A stretch of 33,164 nt of DNA from CAYPEZ01 sp964409985 (GCA_964409985.1 CAYPEZ010000005.1:1-33164); one strand, 5' to 3'. Counted from the first letter of the stretch, positions 23,825 through 31,336 are shown. The notes: generated from the sequence alone by a model not told the origin. Numbers and translations: made by a program.

Positions 23825-24289
23825 ATGTACATTAACAAAGCGATCCTCTACGGAAACCTGACTCGAGATCCAGAATTAAAGTCACTTCCATCAGGAATTG
23901 CCGTATGTCAGTTCTCTGTTGCGACCAACCGGGTGTGGAAAGATAAAAATGGTGTGCGCCAAGAATCAACTGACTACCACAACGTCGTTGTCTTTGGCCG
24001 CCAGGCAGAGACAGTGAACCAGTATCTCAAAAAGGGAGCCGGTGCATATGTCGAGGGCCGCATTCAGACCAGAAGCTGGGATGATAAGGGGTCAGGTGAG
24101 AAAAAATACCGCACAGAAATTGTCGCAGACCGCATTCAGTTTGGTCCAAAGTCTGGTGGAGCATCGTATGGCGCCAATGCGACTGCTCCCGCAGCTGATA
24201 CTCCAAAAGGGAAAGCAGCACCAAAAGAAGACTTGGCAACCATTGAATATCCTGATGAGGATATTAACCCTGAGGATATTCCATTTTAA
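23825..24289 (+). CDS. ssb: Single-stranded DNA-binding protein
   Basis: 154 residues. The OB-fold begins NKAILYGNLTRDPELKSLPSG and contains FSVATNRVWKDK, YHNVVVFGRQAETVNQYLKKG and YVEGRIQTRSWDD. After a flexible Ala/Pro/Gly linker the protein ends with the acidic tip INPEDIPF, used to recruit repair proteins such as RecO. It is 12 bases after rpsF without an SD. Confidence 0.97.
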   Translation: MYINKAILYGNLTRDPELKSLPSGIAVCQFSVATNRVWKDKNGVRQESTDYHNVVVFGRQAETVNQYLKKGAGAYVEGRIQTRSWDDKGSGEKKYRTEIVADRIQFGPKSGGASYGANATAPAADTPKGKAAPKEDLATIEYPDEDINPEDIPF

Positions 24290-24313
24290 GTTATACAATT
24301 TTATTGAATATTT

Positions 24314-24529
24314 ATGGCAATTATGAAGAAAAATCGTTGTTTCTTCACTGCAAACAACGTTAAATATATTGATTACAAAGACACAGATCTGCTCAAAAAG
24401 TTTCTGACTCCCTATGGTCAGATCCAGTCGCGTCGTCGCTCTGGAGTTGCAGCTCGCTATCAGCGACAGCTTTCAGAGGCTATTAAGAGAGCTCGCACGA
24501 TGGGACTCCTCCCGTTTGTGACTCCATAA
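24314..24529 (+). CDS. rpsR: 30S ribosomal protein S18
   Basis: 71 residues, a typical S18: CFFTANNVKYIDYKDTDLL, then KFLTPYGQIQSRRRSGV and the basic YQRQLSEAIKRAR. The second Met (residue 4, MKKNRC) is an alternative start; both lack an SD. S18 forms the S6:S18 pair. Last gene of the rpsF operon, followed by a terminator. Confidence 0.96.
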   Translation: MAIMKKNRCFFTANNVKYIDYKDTDLLKKFLTPYGQIQSRRRSGVAARYQRQLSEAIKRARTMGLLPFVTP

Positions 24530-24536
24530 AGAACAC

Positions 24537-24562
24537 AAAACACCCCGCCGAGGGGTGTTTTT
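24537..24562 (+). terminator. Terminator of the rpsF-ssb-rpsR operon
   Basis: AAAACACCCC-GCCGA-GGGGTGTTTT with further Ts. Confidence 0.92.
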
Positions 24563-24573
24563 GTTTTACTGTC

Positions 24574-24601
24574 TTGCACTCTGGGTTCATGCGAGTATAC
24601 T
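24574..24601 (+). promoter_or_regulatory. Promoter of the small SD-led gene at 24644
   Basis: TTGCAC at 24574, 16 bases, TATACT at 24596. The leader is about 35 bases and holds the SD GGAGGTG. Confidence 0.65.
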
Positions 24602-24643
24602 TTTAGCTCAGGAATGGTTCTTGATGAATGGAGGTGACCCAAG

Positions 24644-24886
24644 GTGTCCACAGCTATTGTCCGGGAAGCACTGCTCCTCATCCGTGATAAAGAGAAATTA
24701 AGAGAACGTCGCACGATCAAAAAAAATAAAGATCGGATCAGTTCCGAGATTGGCATTCTCCGCAAGCTTCTCCAGCGTATTGCAGACGGAGACCCTTTTT
24801 TGTGTGTGTGCATGAAGCGGCGTCGCAGGCCAGTGAAGACTTCCAAAAAATGTCATGGAGATGGAGTAGAATGGCCCCCAGAGTAA
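24644..24886 (+). CDS. Small SD-led basic coiled protein of unknown function
   Basis: 80 residues from a GTG start, chosen because GGAGGTG, an almost perfect SD, lies seven to eight bases upstream. The first 50 residues are a charged helix (LLLIRDKEKLRERRTIKKNK) able to form a coiled coil. The end has CVC, a run of basic residues (KRRRRP) and a second C, perhaps a nucleic-acid or metal contact. Own promoter and terminator. No family recognised. Confidence 0.6.
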   Translation: MSTAIVREALLLIRDKEKLRERRTIKKNKDRISSEIGILRKLLQRIADGDPFLCVCMKRRRRPVKTSKKCHGDGVEWPPE

Positions 24887-24920
24887 AAAAAGCCCCAGGA
24901 TAACCCTGGGTCTTTTTTTT
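24884..24920. terminator. Bidirectional terminator between the 80-residue gene and efp
   Basis: AAAAAAGCCCCAGG-ATAAC-CCTGGGTCTTTTTTTT works in both directions; efp ends at 24942 on the minus strand. Confidence 0.88.
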
Positions 24921-24941
24921 GAGCGAATCTCAATAATCTTA

Positions 24942-25511
24942 TTAGCCCTTTTCTGCTCGCTCGACGTAATCTCCAGACTCAGTATTAATAGTGACCAAAT
25001 CTCCCTCGTTGATAAAGAGGGGAACCTTGATGGTTGTCCCTGTCTCAAGGAGAGCGTCTTTCATTGCTCCCTGTGCGGTATTGCCTTTCACAGCAGGTGC
25101 AGATTCTTTGACAAGAAGAGTGACTTTAATTGGCGGTTTGAGGCGGATAATATTTCCTTCGAACGTCAGCGTGTCGATAATGGAGTTCGGCTTCATGAAC
25201 TTGAGCACATCACCCGTCATGTCGTCTGTAAGCTTGAAGCGGTCAGCAGGGTTCTTTGGATCACAGAACCAATTTTCTCCACGATTTGTATAAAGGAATT
25301 TTACTTCTCGGCTTCCCATATCAGCTTCTTCGACACGATCGTTTTGGTGGAATGTGACTTCTGCCACCTTTCCAGTCAGAAGAGATTTGAGCTTTGTCTG
25401 ATTGACAGGTTTACGCTGTTGCTTGCGAAATACCCAGCTATCGAGGACTTCATAAGGGTGTCCATCGACCAAAATATACTTACGCGCAGTGACTTCGTTG
25501 TAGTCCAACAT
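24942..25511 (-). CDS. efp: Translation elongation factor P
   Basis: 189 residues, three-domain EF-P: the N-terminal KOW-like domain (LVDGHPYEVLDSWVFRKQQRKP), FTxxDR-like NDRVEEADM, and the C-terminal OB domains with PPIKVTLLV and GTTIKVPLFINEGDLVTI. EF-P frees ribosomes stalled on polyproline. The loop that normally reads PGKGxA, with the modified Lys34, is QQRKPVN here. By ungapped alignment Q32 takes the place of Lys34, with R33 and K34 next to it. The start is an ATG at 25511, 55 bases from the divergent epimerase gene, with no SD. Confidence 0.93.
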   Translation of the reverse strand: MLDYNEVTARKYILVDGHPYEVLDSWVFRKQQRKPVNQTKLKSLLTGKVAEVTFHQNDRVEEADMGSREVKFLYTNRGENWFCDPKNPADRFKLTDDMTGDVLKFMKPNSIIDTLTFEGNIIRLKPPIKVTLLVKESAPAVKGNTAQGAMKDALLETGTTIKVPLFINEGDLVTINTESGDYVERAEKG

Positions 25512-25551
25512 ACAGATGAATACTTAGCAATAACTTTTTCGTGATGCCCAA

Positions 25552-25560
25552 TGTTATCAT
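25552..25560 (+). promoter_or_regulatory. Extended -10 of the epimerase operon, leaderless
   Basis: TGT-TATCAT, then six bases to the ATG at 25567. No clear -35. Lies in the 55-base gap shared with the divergent efp. Confidence 0.55.
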
Positions 25561-25566
25561 AAAGGT

Positions 25567-26499
25567 ATGCAAAAGCAACTGAAGAGAGCGGTGGTTACTG
25601 GGGGAGCGGGATATATAGGTTCTCACTTGACGGAGGAGCTTATCAAGAGCGGGGAATGGAGTGTTGATGTTATTGATGTTCGAGACCCAGACCCAGTAGT
25701 CAAAAACGCCACATACCATAAGGTTGATATTCGTCACTACGACGTCATTCTCCCTATTATTCAAGGTGCAGATGCCGTGTTTCATTTGGCAGCACTTCCG
25801 CGTGTTCAATATTCTATTGAATATCCGGCAGAGACCAATGACCACAATATTAACGGGACACTATCTGTGTTGCGTGCTGCACATGAAGGAAAGGCTAGAC
25901 GGGTTGTCTATTCAAGTTCCAGCTCTGCTTACGGAGACCAACCCACTCTTCCTCTTGTGGAGACAATGCCGNNNNNNNNNNCCGTGGCACCGACACGGCC
26001 GCTTTCTCCATATGGGCTACAAAAACTCGTAGGGGAGGAGTATACACGTATTTTTGCGGAGATCTACGGTCTTCCGACGGTGTCATTACGCTATTTTAAT
26101 GTGTATGGTGGACGGATGAAGGCGGATGATCCTTATGCATTAGTTCTTGGTATTTTTTTGAAGGAAAAGAAAGCAGGTCGTCCACTCCCAATTACTGGCG
26201 ACGGAGAACAGACACGAGACTTTACGCACATCCGTGATGTTGTCCGCGCAAATATTCTTGCAGCAACCAGTGAAAAGGTGGGGAAAGGTGAGGCGATGAA
26301 TATTGGGTCTGGGAATCCTATTTCAGTAAATACCCTCGCTGGGCTTGTGGGGGGGCCTACGGTTTATGTCCCAGCCCGAAAAGAGCCTCGTCACACAAAA
26401 GCTAGCTGGGAGAAAGCACACAAATTGTTGGGTTGGGAGCCAACAGTGAAGTTTGAAGAAGGCATAAAGGAAATTTTGTCATTGCAAGGACTTCAATAA
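25567..26499 (+). CDS. NAD-dependent sugar-nucleotide epimerase/dehydratase
   Basis: 310 residues of an extended short-chain dehydrogenase. The Rossmann motif is TGGAGYIGSHL at about 10-20; FHLAALPRVQYS is followed by YSSSSSAYG; the catalytic Tyr-x3-Lys is in LSPYGLQK; then SLRYFNVYGG and DGEQTRDFTHIRDVV. The family makes sugar precursors for surface glycans, e.g. UDP-glucose or UDP-GlcNAc 4-epimerase; the exact sugar cannot be told. Ten Ns (25972-25981) interrupt the chain before the active-site Tyr, so four residues are unknown and the true length may differ. The stop overlaps the next start by one base. Confidence 0.88.
   Translation: MQKQLKRAVVTGGAGYIGSHLTEELIKSGEWSVDVIDVRDPDPVVKNATYHKVDIRHYDVILPIIQGADAVFHLAALPRVQYSIEYPAETNDHNINGTLSVLRAAHEGKARRVVYSSSSSAYGDQPTLPLVETMPXXXXVAPTRPLSPYGLQKLVGEEYTRIFAEIYGLPTVSLRYFNVYGGRMKADDPYALVLGIFLKEKKAGRPLPITGDGEQTRDFTHIRDVVRANILAATSEKVGKGEAMNIGSGNPISVNTLAGLVGGPTVYVPARKEPRHTKASWEKAHKLLGWEPTVKFEEGIKEILSLQGLQ
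25972..25981. other. Run of ten N (assembly gap)
   Basis: Ten undetermined bases inside the epimerase gene. The frame is kept across exactly ten Ns plus two bases, so the gap size may be real or may be a placeholder that happens to fit. Confidence 1.
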
Positions 26500-27119
26500 T
26501 GTCTATGGCCGAGAAAAGTCTTCTTGATCCGCATAACACCGCAATTACTGCCTATGAGAATGCCTCAGATGAGGAGCTTTTTGTCGCATCTCTAAAGAAG
26601 CCCACATTATTTAGCCATCTTGTGGAGAGATATGAGGAGGCTTTCATACGAAAAGCTCAAACCATTGTGTTTAATAGGGAGGACGCTGAAGACATTGTCC
26701 AAGAAACTTTCACCAGAATCTATATGTATGCCAAGAACTATGAAAAACAAGACGGAGCCACGTTTCGTTCTTGGGCGTACAAAATTCTTATGAATACAAC
26801 TTTTACCCACTATCAGAAGTTAAAGAAGACGCGTGAACGTACAATTGCCATAGATCCAGAAGTCTTCGAGTTTGTACCAGAAGCTGCTTATACTACTCAG
26901 CCTGGCGATGAACTCAAAGATTTTGTCGCTACAAATTTGTCACGCATTCCTACTCAACTTGCCCGAGCGTTGTCTCTCCACTTTCTTGAAGATCGGTCTC
27001 AAAAAGAAATTGCAGAAATGGAAGACACCAGTGTATCCGCTATCAAGACACGGATTTATCGGGGGAAACAAGAAATGAAAAAACTCCTCGAGTCTCCAGA
27101 AGAAAAAAATAAATCATAG
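26499..27119 (+). CDS. RNA polymerase sigma factor, ECF (sigma-70) family
   Basis: 206 residues with only regions 2 and 4, the ECF layout. Region 2: LVERYEEAFIRKAQ, DAEDIVQETFTRIY, and FRSWAYKILMNTTFTHYQK (-10 recognition). Region 4: LPTQLARALSLHFLEDRS-type helix, then QKEIAEMEDTSVSAIKTRIYRGKQ (helix-turn-helix for the -35). The ATG at 26499 overlaps the epimerase stop by one base; a second in-frame ATG is two codons on. The membrane protein at 27127 follows after seven bases and is the natural candidate for a partner, but it has no anti-sigma zinc motif. Confidence 0.92.
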   Translation: MSMAEKSLLDPHNTAITAYENASDEELFVASLKKPTLFSHLVERYEEAFIRKAQTIVFNREDAEDIVQETFTRIYMYAKNYEKQDGATFRSWAYKILMNTTFTHYQKLKKTRERTIAIDPEVFEFVPEAAYTTQPGDELKDFVATNLSRIPTQLARALSLHFLEDRSQKEIAEMEDTSVSAIKTRIYRGKQEMKKLLESPEEKNKS

Positions 27120-27126
27120 GATTATT

Positions 27127-27462
27127 ATGATTGCGAAACCCTTTTTTACATTAAAACAAAGAATCATGTGGCGTATCTACGCCATTTGGACAGCTCGAGC
27201 AGTTTTGTCTCGTACAGCGCTTAAGCTCTACATCCTCTGTGTTATTTTGTGGCGCTCAACCGCGTATATCTCGTATGGACGTGTGTGGAATAACGCTCCT
27301 GCTCTTACGGATGTTGGAGGAAATGCTCGTTTCTTGAGTGGTGCTGTTTCGCATACAGAAACCACCACCCTCGTTCTTGTCTTAGGTGTGCTATTACTTG
27401 GAGCGTGGATCGTGTTTGATTTTCTCCCCTCGCTCAGAAAGAAAAGGGAAGCACAGCAATAG
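27127..27462 (+). CDS. Two-helix membrane protein after the sigma factor
   Basis: 111 residues: a basic N-terminus, a first hydrophobic segment (about 31-47, LKLYILCVILWRSTAYI), a polar loop of about 30 residues (GRVWNNAPALTDVGGN), a second helix (about 80-100, TLVLVLGVLLLGAWIVFDFLP) and a short basic tail. Both ends should be inside and the loop outside. No family recognised. Being the last gene of an epimerase-sigma-membrane operon suggests a role in envelope response. It ends three bases before the convergent recA. Confidence 0.7.
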   Translation: MIAKPFFTLKQRIMWRIYAIWTARAVLSRTALKLYILCVILWRSTAYISYGRVWNNAPALTDVGGNARFLSGAVSHTETTTLVLVLGVLLLGAWIVFDFLPSLRKKREAQQ

Positions 27463-27465
27463 AGA

Positions 27466-28515
27466 CTAGTCTTCTGACCCTGCCCCAAAGCTCTCATCTG
27501 TAGAGAGCTTTTCCTCGATGGCTTTTACAAGATCTTTTGCCACCTGTTTATTTTCTTTAAGGAATACTCGAGCACTATCATACCCTCGTCCAAGTTTTAT
27601 ATCACCAAATCCATAAGAGCTCCCAGACTTTTGAAGGACCCCGTATTTCTCTCCAAGGACGAGCATTTCGCTTTCGCGAGAGATGCCCTCATTGTATACA
27701 AGATCAAATTCCGCTTGGCGGAACGGTGCCGCAACCTTGTTTTTCACAACTTTTGCTCGTGTGCGGCTCCCTATGACATCTTCTCCTTTCTTGATCTGAG
27801 CGATGCGGCGGATATCGATACGCACAGAAGTATAAAACTTAAGGGCTTTTCCACCAGGGGTTGTTTCTGGATTTCCGAACATGACACCAATCTGCATACG
27901 GATTTGGTTGATGAATATCACAATCGTCTTAGTCTTTGAAACGATTGCGGTAAGTTTGCGGAGAGCTTGTGACATGAGGCGCGCTTGCTTTCCCATATGG
28001 GACGCTCCCATATCTCCCTCAATCTCATCTTTTGGGGTGAGTGCTGCGACAGAGTCTACGACCACGACATCAATATTTCCGCTGCGAACAAGAGATTCAC
28101 AGATTTCAAGTGCTTGCTCTCCAGTGTCAGGCTGGGAGACGAGAAGTTCATCGAGCTTCACACCAAGCTTCTTTGCATATTCAGGATCAAGTGCATGTTC
28201 CGCATCAATGAACGCCGATACTCCTCCTTTTTTCTGTGCTTCTGCCACTACATGGAGGGCGAGTGTTGTTTTTCCGCTTGATTCGGGTCCAAAGATCTCG
28301 ACAATTCTTCCACGTGGTAATCCTCCAATTCCGAGCGCGTGGTCCAATCCGATTGATCCTGTGGAAATAGCTTCTACGCCCACCTTGGGTGCTTCTCCGA
28401 GTTTCATGATCGAACCATCACCGAAACGCATTTGGATAGATTTAATAACATCTGCAACCGCGGTCTTTGCTCCCACTGCTTTCTCCTCCTTTTCAGTTTT
28501 TCTTTTTGCTGCCAT
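27466..28515 (-). CDS. recA: Recombinase RecA
   Basis: 349 residues. Walker A GPESSGKTTLALH at about 71-83, Walker B-type VVVVDSVAAL, the L2-region NQIRMQIGVMFGNPETTPGG, and the ending SFGAGSED (acidic tail). RecA drives homologous recombination. The start is ATG 28515, eight bases after the preceding gene, whose last codons contain the putative recA promoter (-10 TATCAA, 11 bases before the ATG). No LexA-type operator is visible near it. The 3' end converges with the sigma-factor operon with only three bases between. Confidence 0.98.
   Translation of the reverse strand: MAAKRKTEKEEKAVGAKTAVADVIKSIQMRFGDGSIMKLGEAPKVGVEAISTGSIGLDHALGIGGLPRGRIVEIFGPESSGKTTLALHVVAEAQKKGGVSAFIDAEHALDPEYAKKLGVKLDELLVSQPDTGEQALEICESLVRSGNIDVVVVDSVAALTPKDEIEGDMGASHMGKQARLMSQALRKLTAIVSKTKTIVIFINQIRMQIGVMFGNPETTPGGKALKFYTSVRIDIRRIAQIKKGEDVIGSRTRAKVVKNKVAAPFRQAEFDLVYNEGISRESEMLVLGEKYGVLQKSGSSYGFGDIKLGRGYDSARVFLKENKQVAKDLVKAIEEKLSTDESFGAGSED
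27487..27512. terminator. Hairpin inside the recA 3' coding end
   Basis: AAAGCTCTC-ATCTGTA-GAGAGCTTTT. Nine pairs. Read on the plus strand it ends in Ts and could stop transcripts of the sigma-factor operon inside antisense recA sequence. Confidence 0.55.
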
Positions 28516-28523
28516 ACAAGTTG

Positions 28524-28877
28524 TTATTGATAGAATAATGTGATCGTCTTTGTAAGTGCTTCTCCTGTACGATCAGTAGCGACAAGCTCTATTATATTGT
28601 AGCCATATGAAAGCAACAGTTGCTCTTGGAAGCGACCTGTGGTGTCGATAGGGATGAGTCTCCCATTGAGAGTGAGGGAAAGCGCATTCTTTGTGGTTCC
28701 TTGGACCACTATGAGCGATGTACTCATCGTTGCCCCGTCCGAAGGCGCTTCAATGCTTATCTGTGGGCCTTCAAAAACACGCTTTGCTGCAAAACCGCTA
28801 TATCCTATGACAATCACAACAAAAAGGCCTACGATAGTCCATTCCAGTGTCCGTATAACCCTTTGCCTTTGATGCAT
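28524..28877 (-). CDS. Small membrane protein with an Ig-like (glucodextranase-B-like) domain
   Basis: 117 residues from ATG 28877: an N-terminal basic stretch, one membrane helix (about 12-30, WTIVGLFVVIVIGYSGFAA) and a beta-sandwich domain with VVQGTTKNALSLTLNGRLIP, TTGRFQEQLLLSYGYN and IIELVATDRTGEALTKTI, the pattern of glucodextranase-B/Ig-like carbohydrate modules. A longer frame from 29027 would overlap ftsK by 95 bases. It is rejected because a perfect TATAAT sits six bases before ATG 28877. Between ftsK and recA; function unknown. Confidence 0.8.
   Translation of the reverse strand: MHQRQRVIRTLEWTIVGLFVVIVIGYSGFAAKRVFEGPQISIEAPSDGATMSTSLIVVQGTTKNALSLTLNGRLIPIDTTGRFQEQLLLSYGYNIIELVATDRTGEALTKTITLFYQ
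28527..28555 (-). promoter_or_regulatory. Candidate recA promoter
   Basis: Minus strand: TTACAA, 17 bases, TATCAA, then 11 bases to the ATG. Lies within the 3' end of the upstream gene. Confidence 0.45.
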
Positions 28878-28883
28878 AAAGGG

Positions 28884-28912
28884 ATTATAGGGGAATAGGG
28901 GGCTTCCGTCAC
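28884..28912 (-). promoter_or_regulatory. Leaderless promoter of the Ig-like gene
   Basis: Minus strand: GTGACG, 17 bases, perfect TATAAT, six bases, ATG at 28877. It fixes the start codon. Confidence 0.75.
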
Positions 28913-28932
28913 TGACGGGCCTTAGTGGGGGC

Positions 28933-31233
28933 CTACGGCTCAACCACTCCTCCAGGATTATCTCCTTTAAGGAGTACTTCTCGGGGTTTGGCTCCATCAG
29001 CGGGGCCAATAACTCCTTTTTCTTCAAGAATGTCCATGAGTTTTGCTGCTCGTGAATAGCCTATTCCAAGCTTTCTTTGCAAGAATGATGTTGAGGCCTT
29101 TCCGCTCGATACCACAGTCGCCTTAGCTTCTCCAAAGAGCTCGTCTTCTTCGTCGTCTTCAGTGAGTGCATCCTCAGGAATACTTCCATAAACGTTTCCT
29201 GCTCCTGGTTTTTCCCCATTTGTGAGGTTTATTTCATCAAGCGGAGCATCTGAGTGTTCCTTAATCCACTTCACCACACTCTTGACTTCGTTTTCAGAGA
29301 CAAAGGCGGATTGCACACGTTTTGGCTTCGGCATATCTGCTGTTGCGTAGAGCATATCTCCAGCTCCGAGGAGCTTCTCTGCTCCAGCTTGGTCAAGAAT
29401 GGTTCGAGAGTCTATTTGTGATGCAACCTTAAGTGCTACGCGAGAGGGGACGTTGGCTTTAATAAGCCCTGTGATGACATTTACGCTCGGGCGCTGTGTT
29501 GCAATCACGAGATGAATGCCCACAGCACGACTCATTTGCGCAAGACGAACAATCGCTCCCTCAAGTTCACGAGGGTACAGACTCATGAGATCTGCCAATT
29601 CATCCACGATAATCACAATATAAGGCATTGATTCAGGGACTTCGGCCTTTGCTTTCTCCTCCTCACTCTTTCCTTCGAGTTTCTTAAGGGCAGGTATAAG
29701 GGTGTTCTTATGGTAAGACTGAATGTCTCGACTTGATGTGGATTCAAGGGTCTCGTACCTTCGTTCCATTTCCTTTGTTGCCCATTTGAGGGTCAGAATA
29801 GCCTTTTTTGCATCGGTGATGACAGGGGTAAGGAGGTGGGGGATACCATTATATAGAGTGAGCTCCACACGTTTAGGGTCAACCATAATGAATCTGAGCT
29901 CTTGGGGGGAGTTGCGGTAGAGAAGGGAGGTAATAATGGCGTGCATGGTGACGGATTTTCCAGCACCCGTTGCTCCTGCGACAAGAACATGGGGCATTTT
30001 GGCGATATTCGCATACTCTCCCTTTCCAGCGATCCCTTTTCCAAGAGGGACGTAGAGTGGATTGGGGTTCCCAGCATACTCAGAGTCAGAAAGAAGAGAC
30101 GCAAGTCCCACCATGGTCTTTTGGGTGTTTGGAATCTCAATGCCCACCAAAGATTTCCCTGGGATTGGCGCTTCGACACGGATAGGGTCAGCTGCAAGGG
30201 CGTAAGAAAGCTCGCGCTGAAGTTCCACGATACGCGAGAGTTTTGTCCCTTCTGCAGGTTTTAGTGCATATCGAGTCACAGAAGGACCAATGGTCACTTC
30301 ATCCATCTCAACATCGACACCAAAGTTCTCTAGAGTCTTCTTAATAATATTGCTCGTGATCTTCACATCGCCGTATCCAGCCTTTCCTTTGTCAGAGGAC
30401 AGAAGATCAATTGGTGGAGGGGTATAGGTAACATGAGGCATGCGACGAATCGCAATCGCTGCTATCTCGTCTCTACCAATAGGCTTTACCTCTTGTGGGG
30501 GAATTGGCTTTTGTTGACGTGGCTTCTCTTCTTTTTCTTTTTCTGGCGCTGCATCTTCTTCTTCGGTTTTTTCCTCGTCGTGGCTGTCTTCCTCAGAATG
30601 TTTTTTGTCTCTCTTTACTGTTAAAAAGCGTTCCTCATCTGCTCCGTGAATGATGACATCGCTAACAGATTCTTCTGGAACATCTTTTTTTCCAAAGAAC
30701 CTCCCAAGGATTCCAAAGTGGAGTGGTGTATCAAATAAGATAAGCAGTGAGATCAGTGCGAGTCCAAGCATAAAAATGCTTGCAAGAATTTCTCCAAATG
30801 GAGTTGCAAAAAGTTTTTCGATACCAAAACCAACAACACCACCACCGATACGGTCTGAATGAATGATGGACAAGAGCCCCAACCCAGAAAACACAAACAA
30901 AAGGGCTGCAATGAGGATTGGACGTGCAAATGTATTTTCGCGTGCCCGAAAGAAATTGATTGAAACGAGCATCAAGATTGCTGGAATAAGGTAATACCCA
31001 ACTCCAAATAGATAGGTAAAAAAATGATATGTACTATCTCCAACAAGCCCGCCTTTTCCAAAGGGCGCAAAAAGAAATACAACACCGATGAGTACAAAAA
31101 AAATGCCCAAAATTGAATGACGTGTTTCTTCCCGGAGTGACTTCCACCAAGTCTGATTTTCTTTCTTCTTTCCGCGACCCCGCGGGGCTTCTTCTTCTAC
31201 CTCTTCCTCAAAATCTTTCTTTCGTCGTGCCAT
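28933..31233 (-). CDS. ftsK: DNA translocase FtsK/SpoIIIE
   Basis: 766 residues. Four membrane helices at about 37-56, 68-92, 100-120 and 135-165 anchor it at the septum. An acidic/basic linker follows (residues about 180-250, EEDAAPEKEKEEKPRQQKP). The motor has VAGATGAGKSVTMHA (Walker A), YIVIIVDELADLM (Walker B) and VIATQRPSVNVITGLIKANVP. The C-terminal gamma winged helix, LQRKLGIGYSRAAKLMDILEEKGV, normally reads polar KOPS-type sites. FtsK pumps chromosome ends through the closing septum. Basic N-terminus MARRKKDFEEEVEEE. Confidence 0.96.
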   Translation of the reverse strand: MARRKKDFEEEVEEEAPRGRGKKKENQTWWKSLREETRHSILGIFFVLIGVVFLFAPFGKGGLVGDSTYHFFTYLFGVGYYLIPAILMLVSINFFRARENTFARPILIAALLFVFSGLGLLSIIHSDRIGGGVVGFGIEKLFATPFGEILASIFMLGLALISLLILFDTPLHFGILGRFFGKKDVPEESVSDVIIHGADEERFLTVKRDKKHSEEDSHDEEKTEEEDAAPEKEKEEKPRQQKPIPPQEVKPIGRDEIAAIAIRRMPHVTYTPPPIDLLSSDKGKAGYGDVKITSNIIKKTLENFGVDVEMDEVTIGPSVTRYALKPAEGTKLSRIVELQRELSYALAADPIRVEAPIPGKSLVGIEIPNTQKTMVGLASLLSDSEYAGNPNPLYVPLGKGIAGKGEYANIAKMPHVLVAGATGAGKSVTMHAIITSLLYRNSPQELRFIMVDPKRVELTLYNGIPHLLTPVITDAKKAILTLKWATKEMERRYETLESTSSRDIQSYHKNTLIPALKKLEGKSEEEKAKAEVPESMPYIVIIVDELADLMSLYPRELEGAIVRLAQMSRAVGIHLVIATQRPSVNVITGLIKANVPSRVALKVASQIDSRTILDQAGAEKLLGAGDMLYATADMPKPKRVQSAFVSENEVKSVVKWIKEHSDAPLDEINLTNGEKPGAGNVYGSIPEDALTEDDEEDELFGEAKATVVSSGKASTSFLQRKLGIGYSRAAKLMDILEEKGVIGPADGAKPREVLLKGDNPGGVVEP

Positions 31234-31336
31234 AGTGTTATAGAAATATGTATCAAGTTTATCATGTGAAACGCATATTTCTTTGTGGATTCGTGTGACG
31301 AAAAAACGACTATGTGTGTATACGGGGAATGTACCA

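Noticed and set aside
27881..28543. 220-residue plus-strand ORF opposite recA
   Set aside because: Antisense shadow of recA; Ser/Pro-rich residues typical of reverse translation of a coding strand.
28878..29027. Longer start of the Ig-like membrane protein
   Set aside because: It overlaps ftsK by 95 bases and contains the perfect TATAAT promoter for the ATG at 28877.
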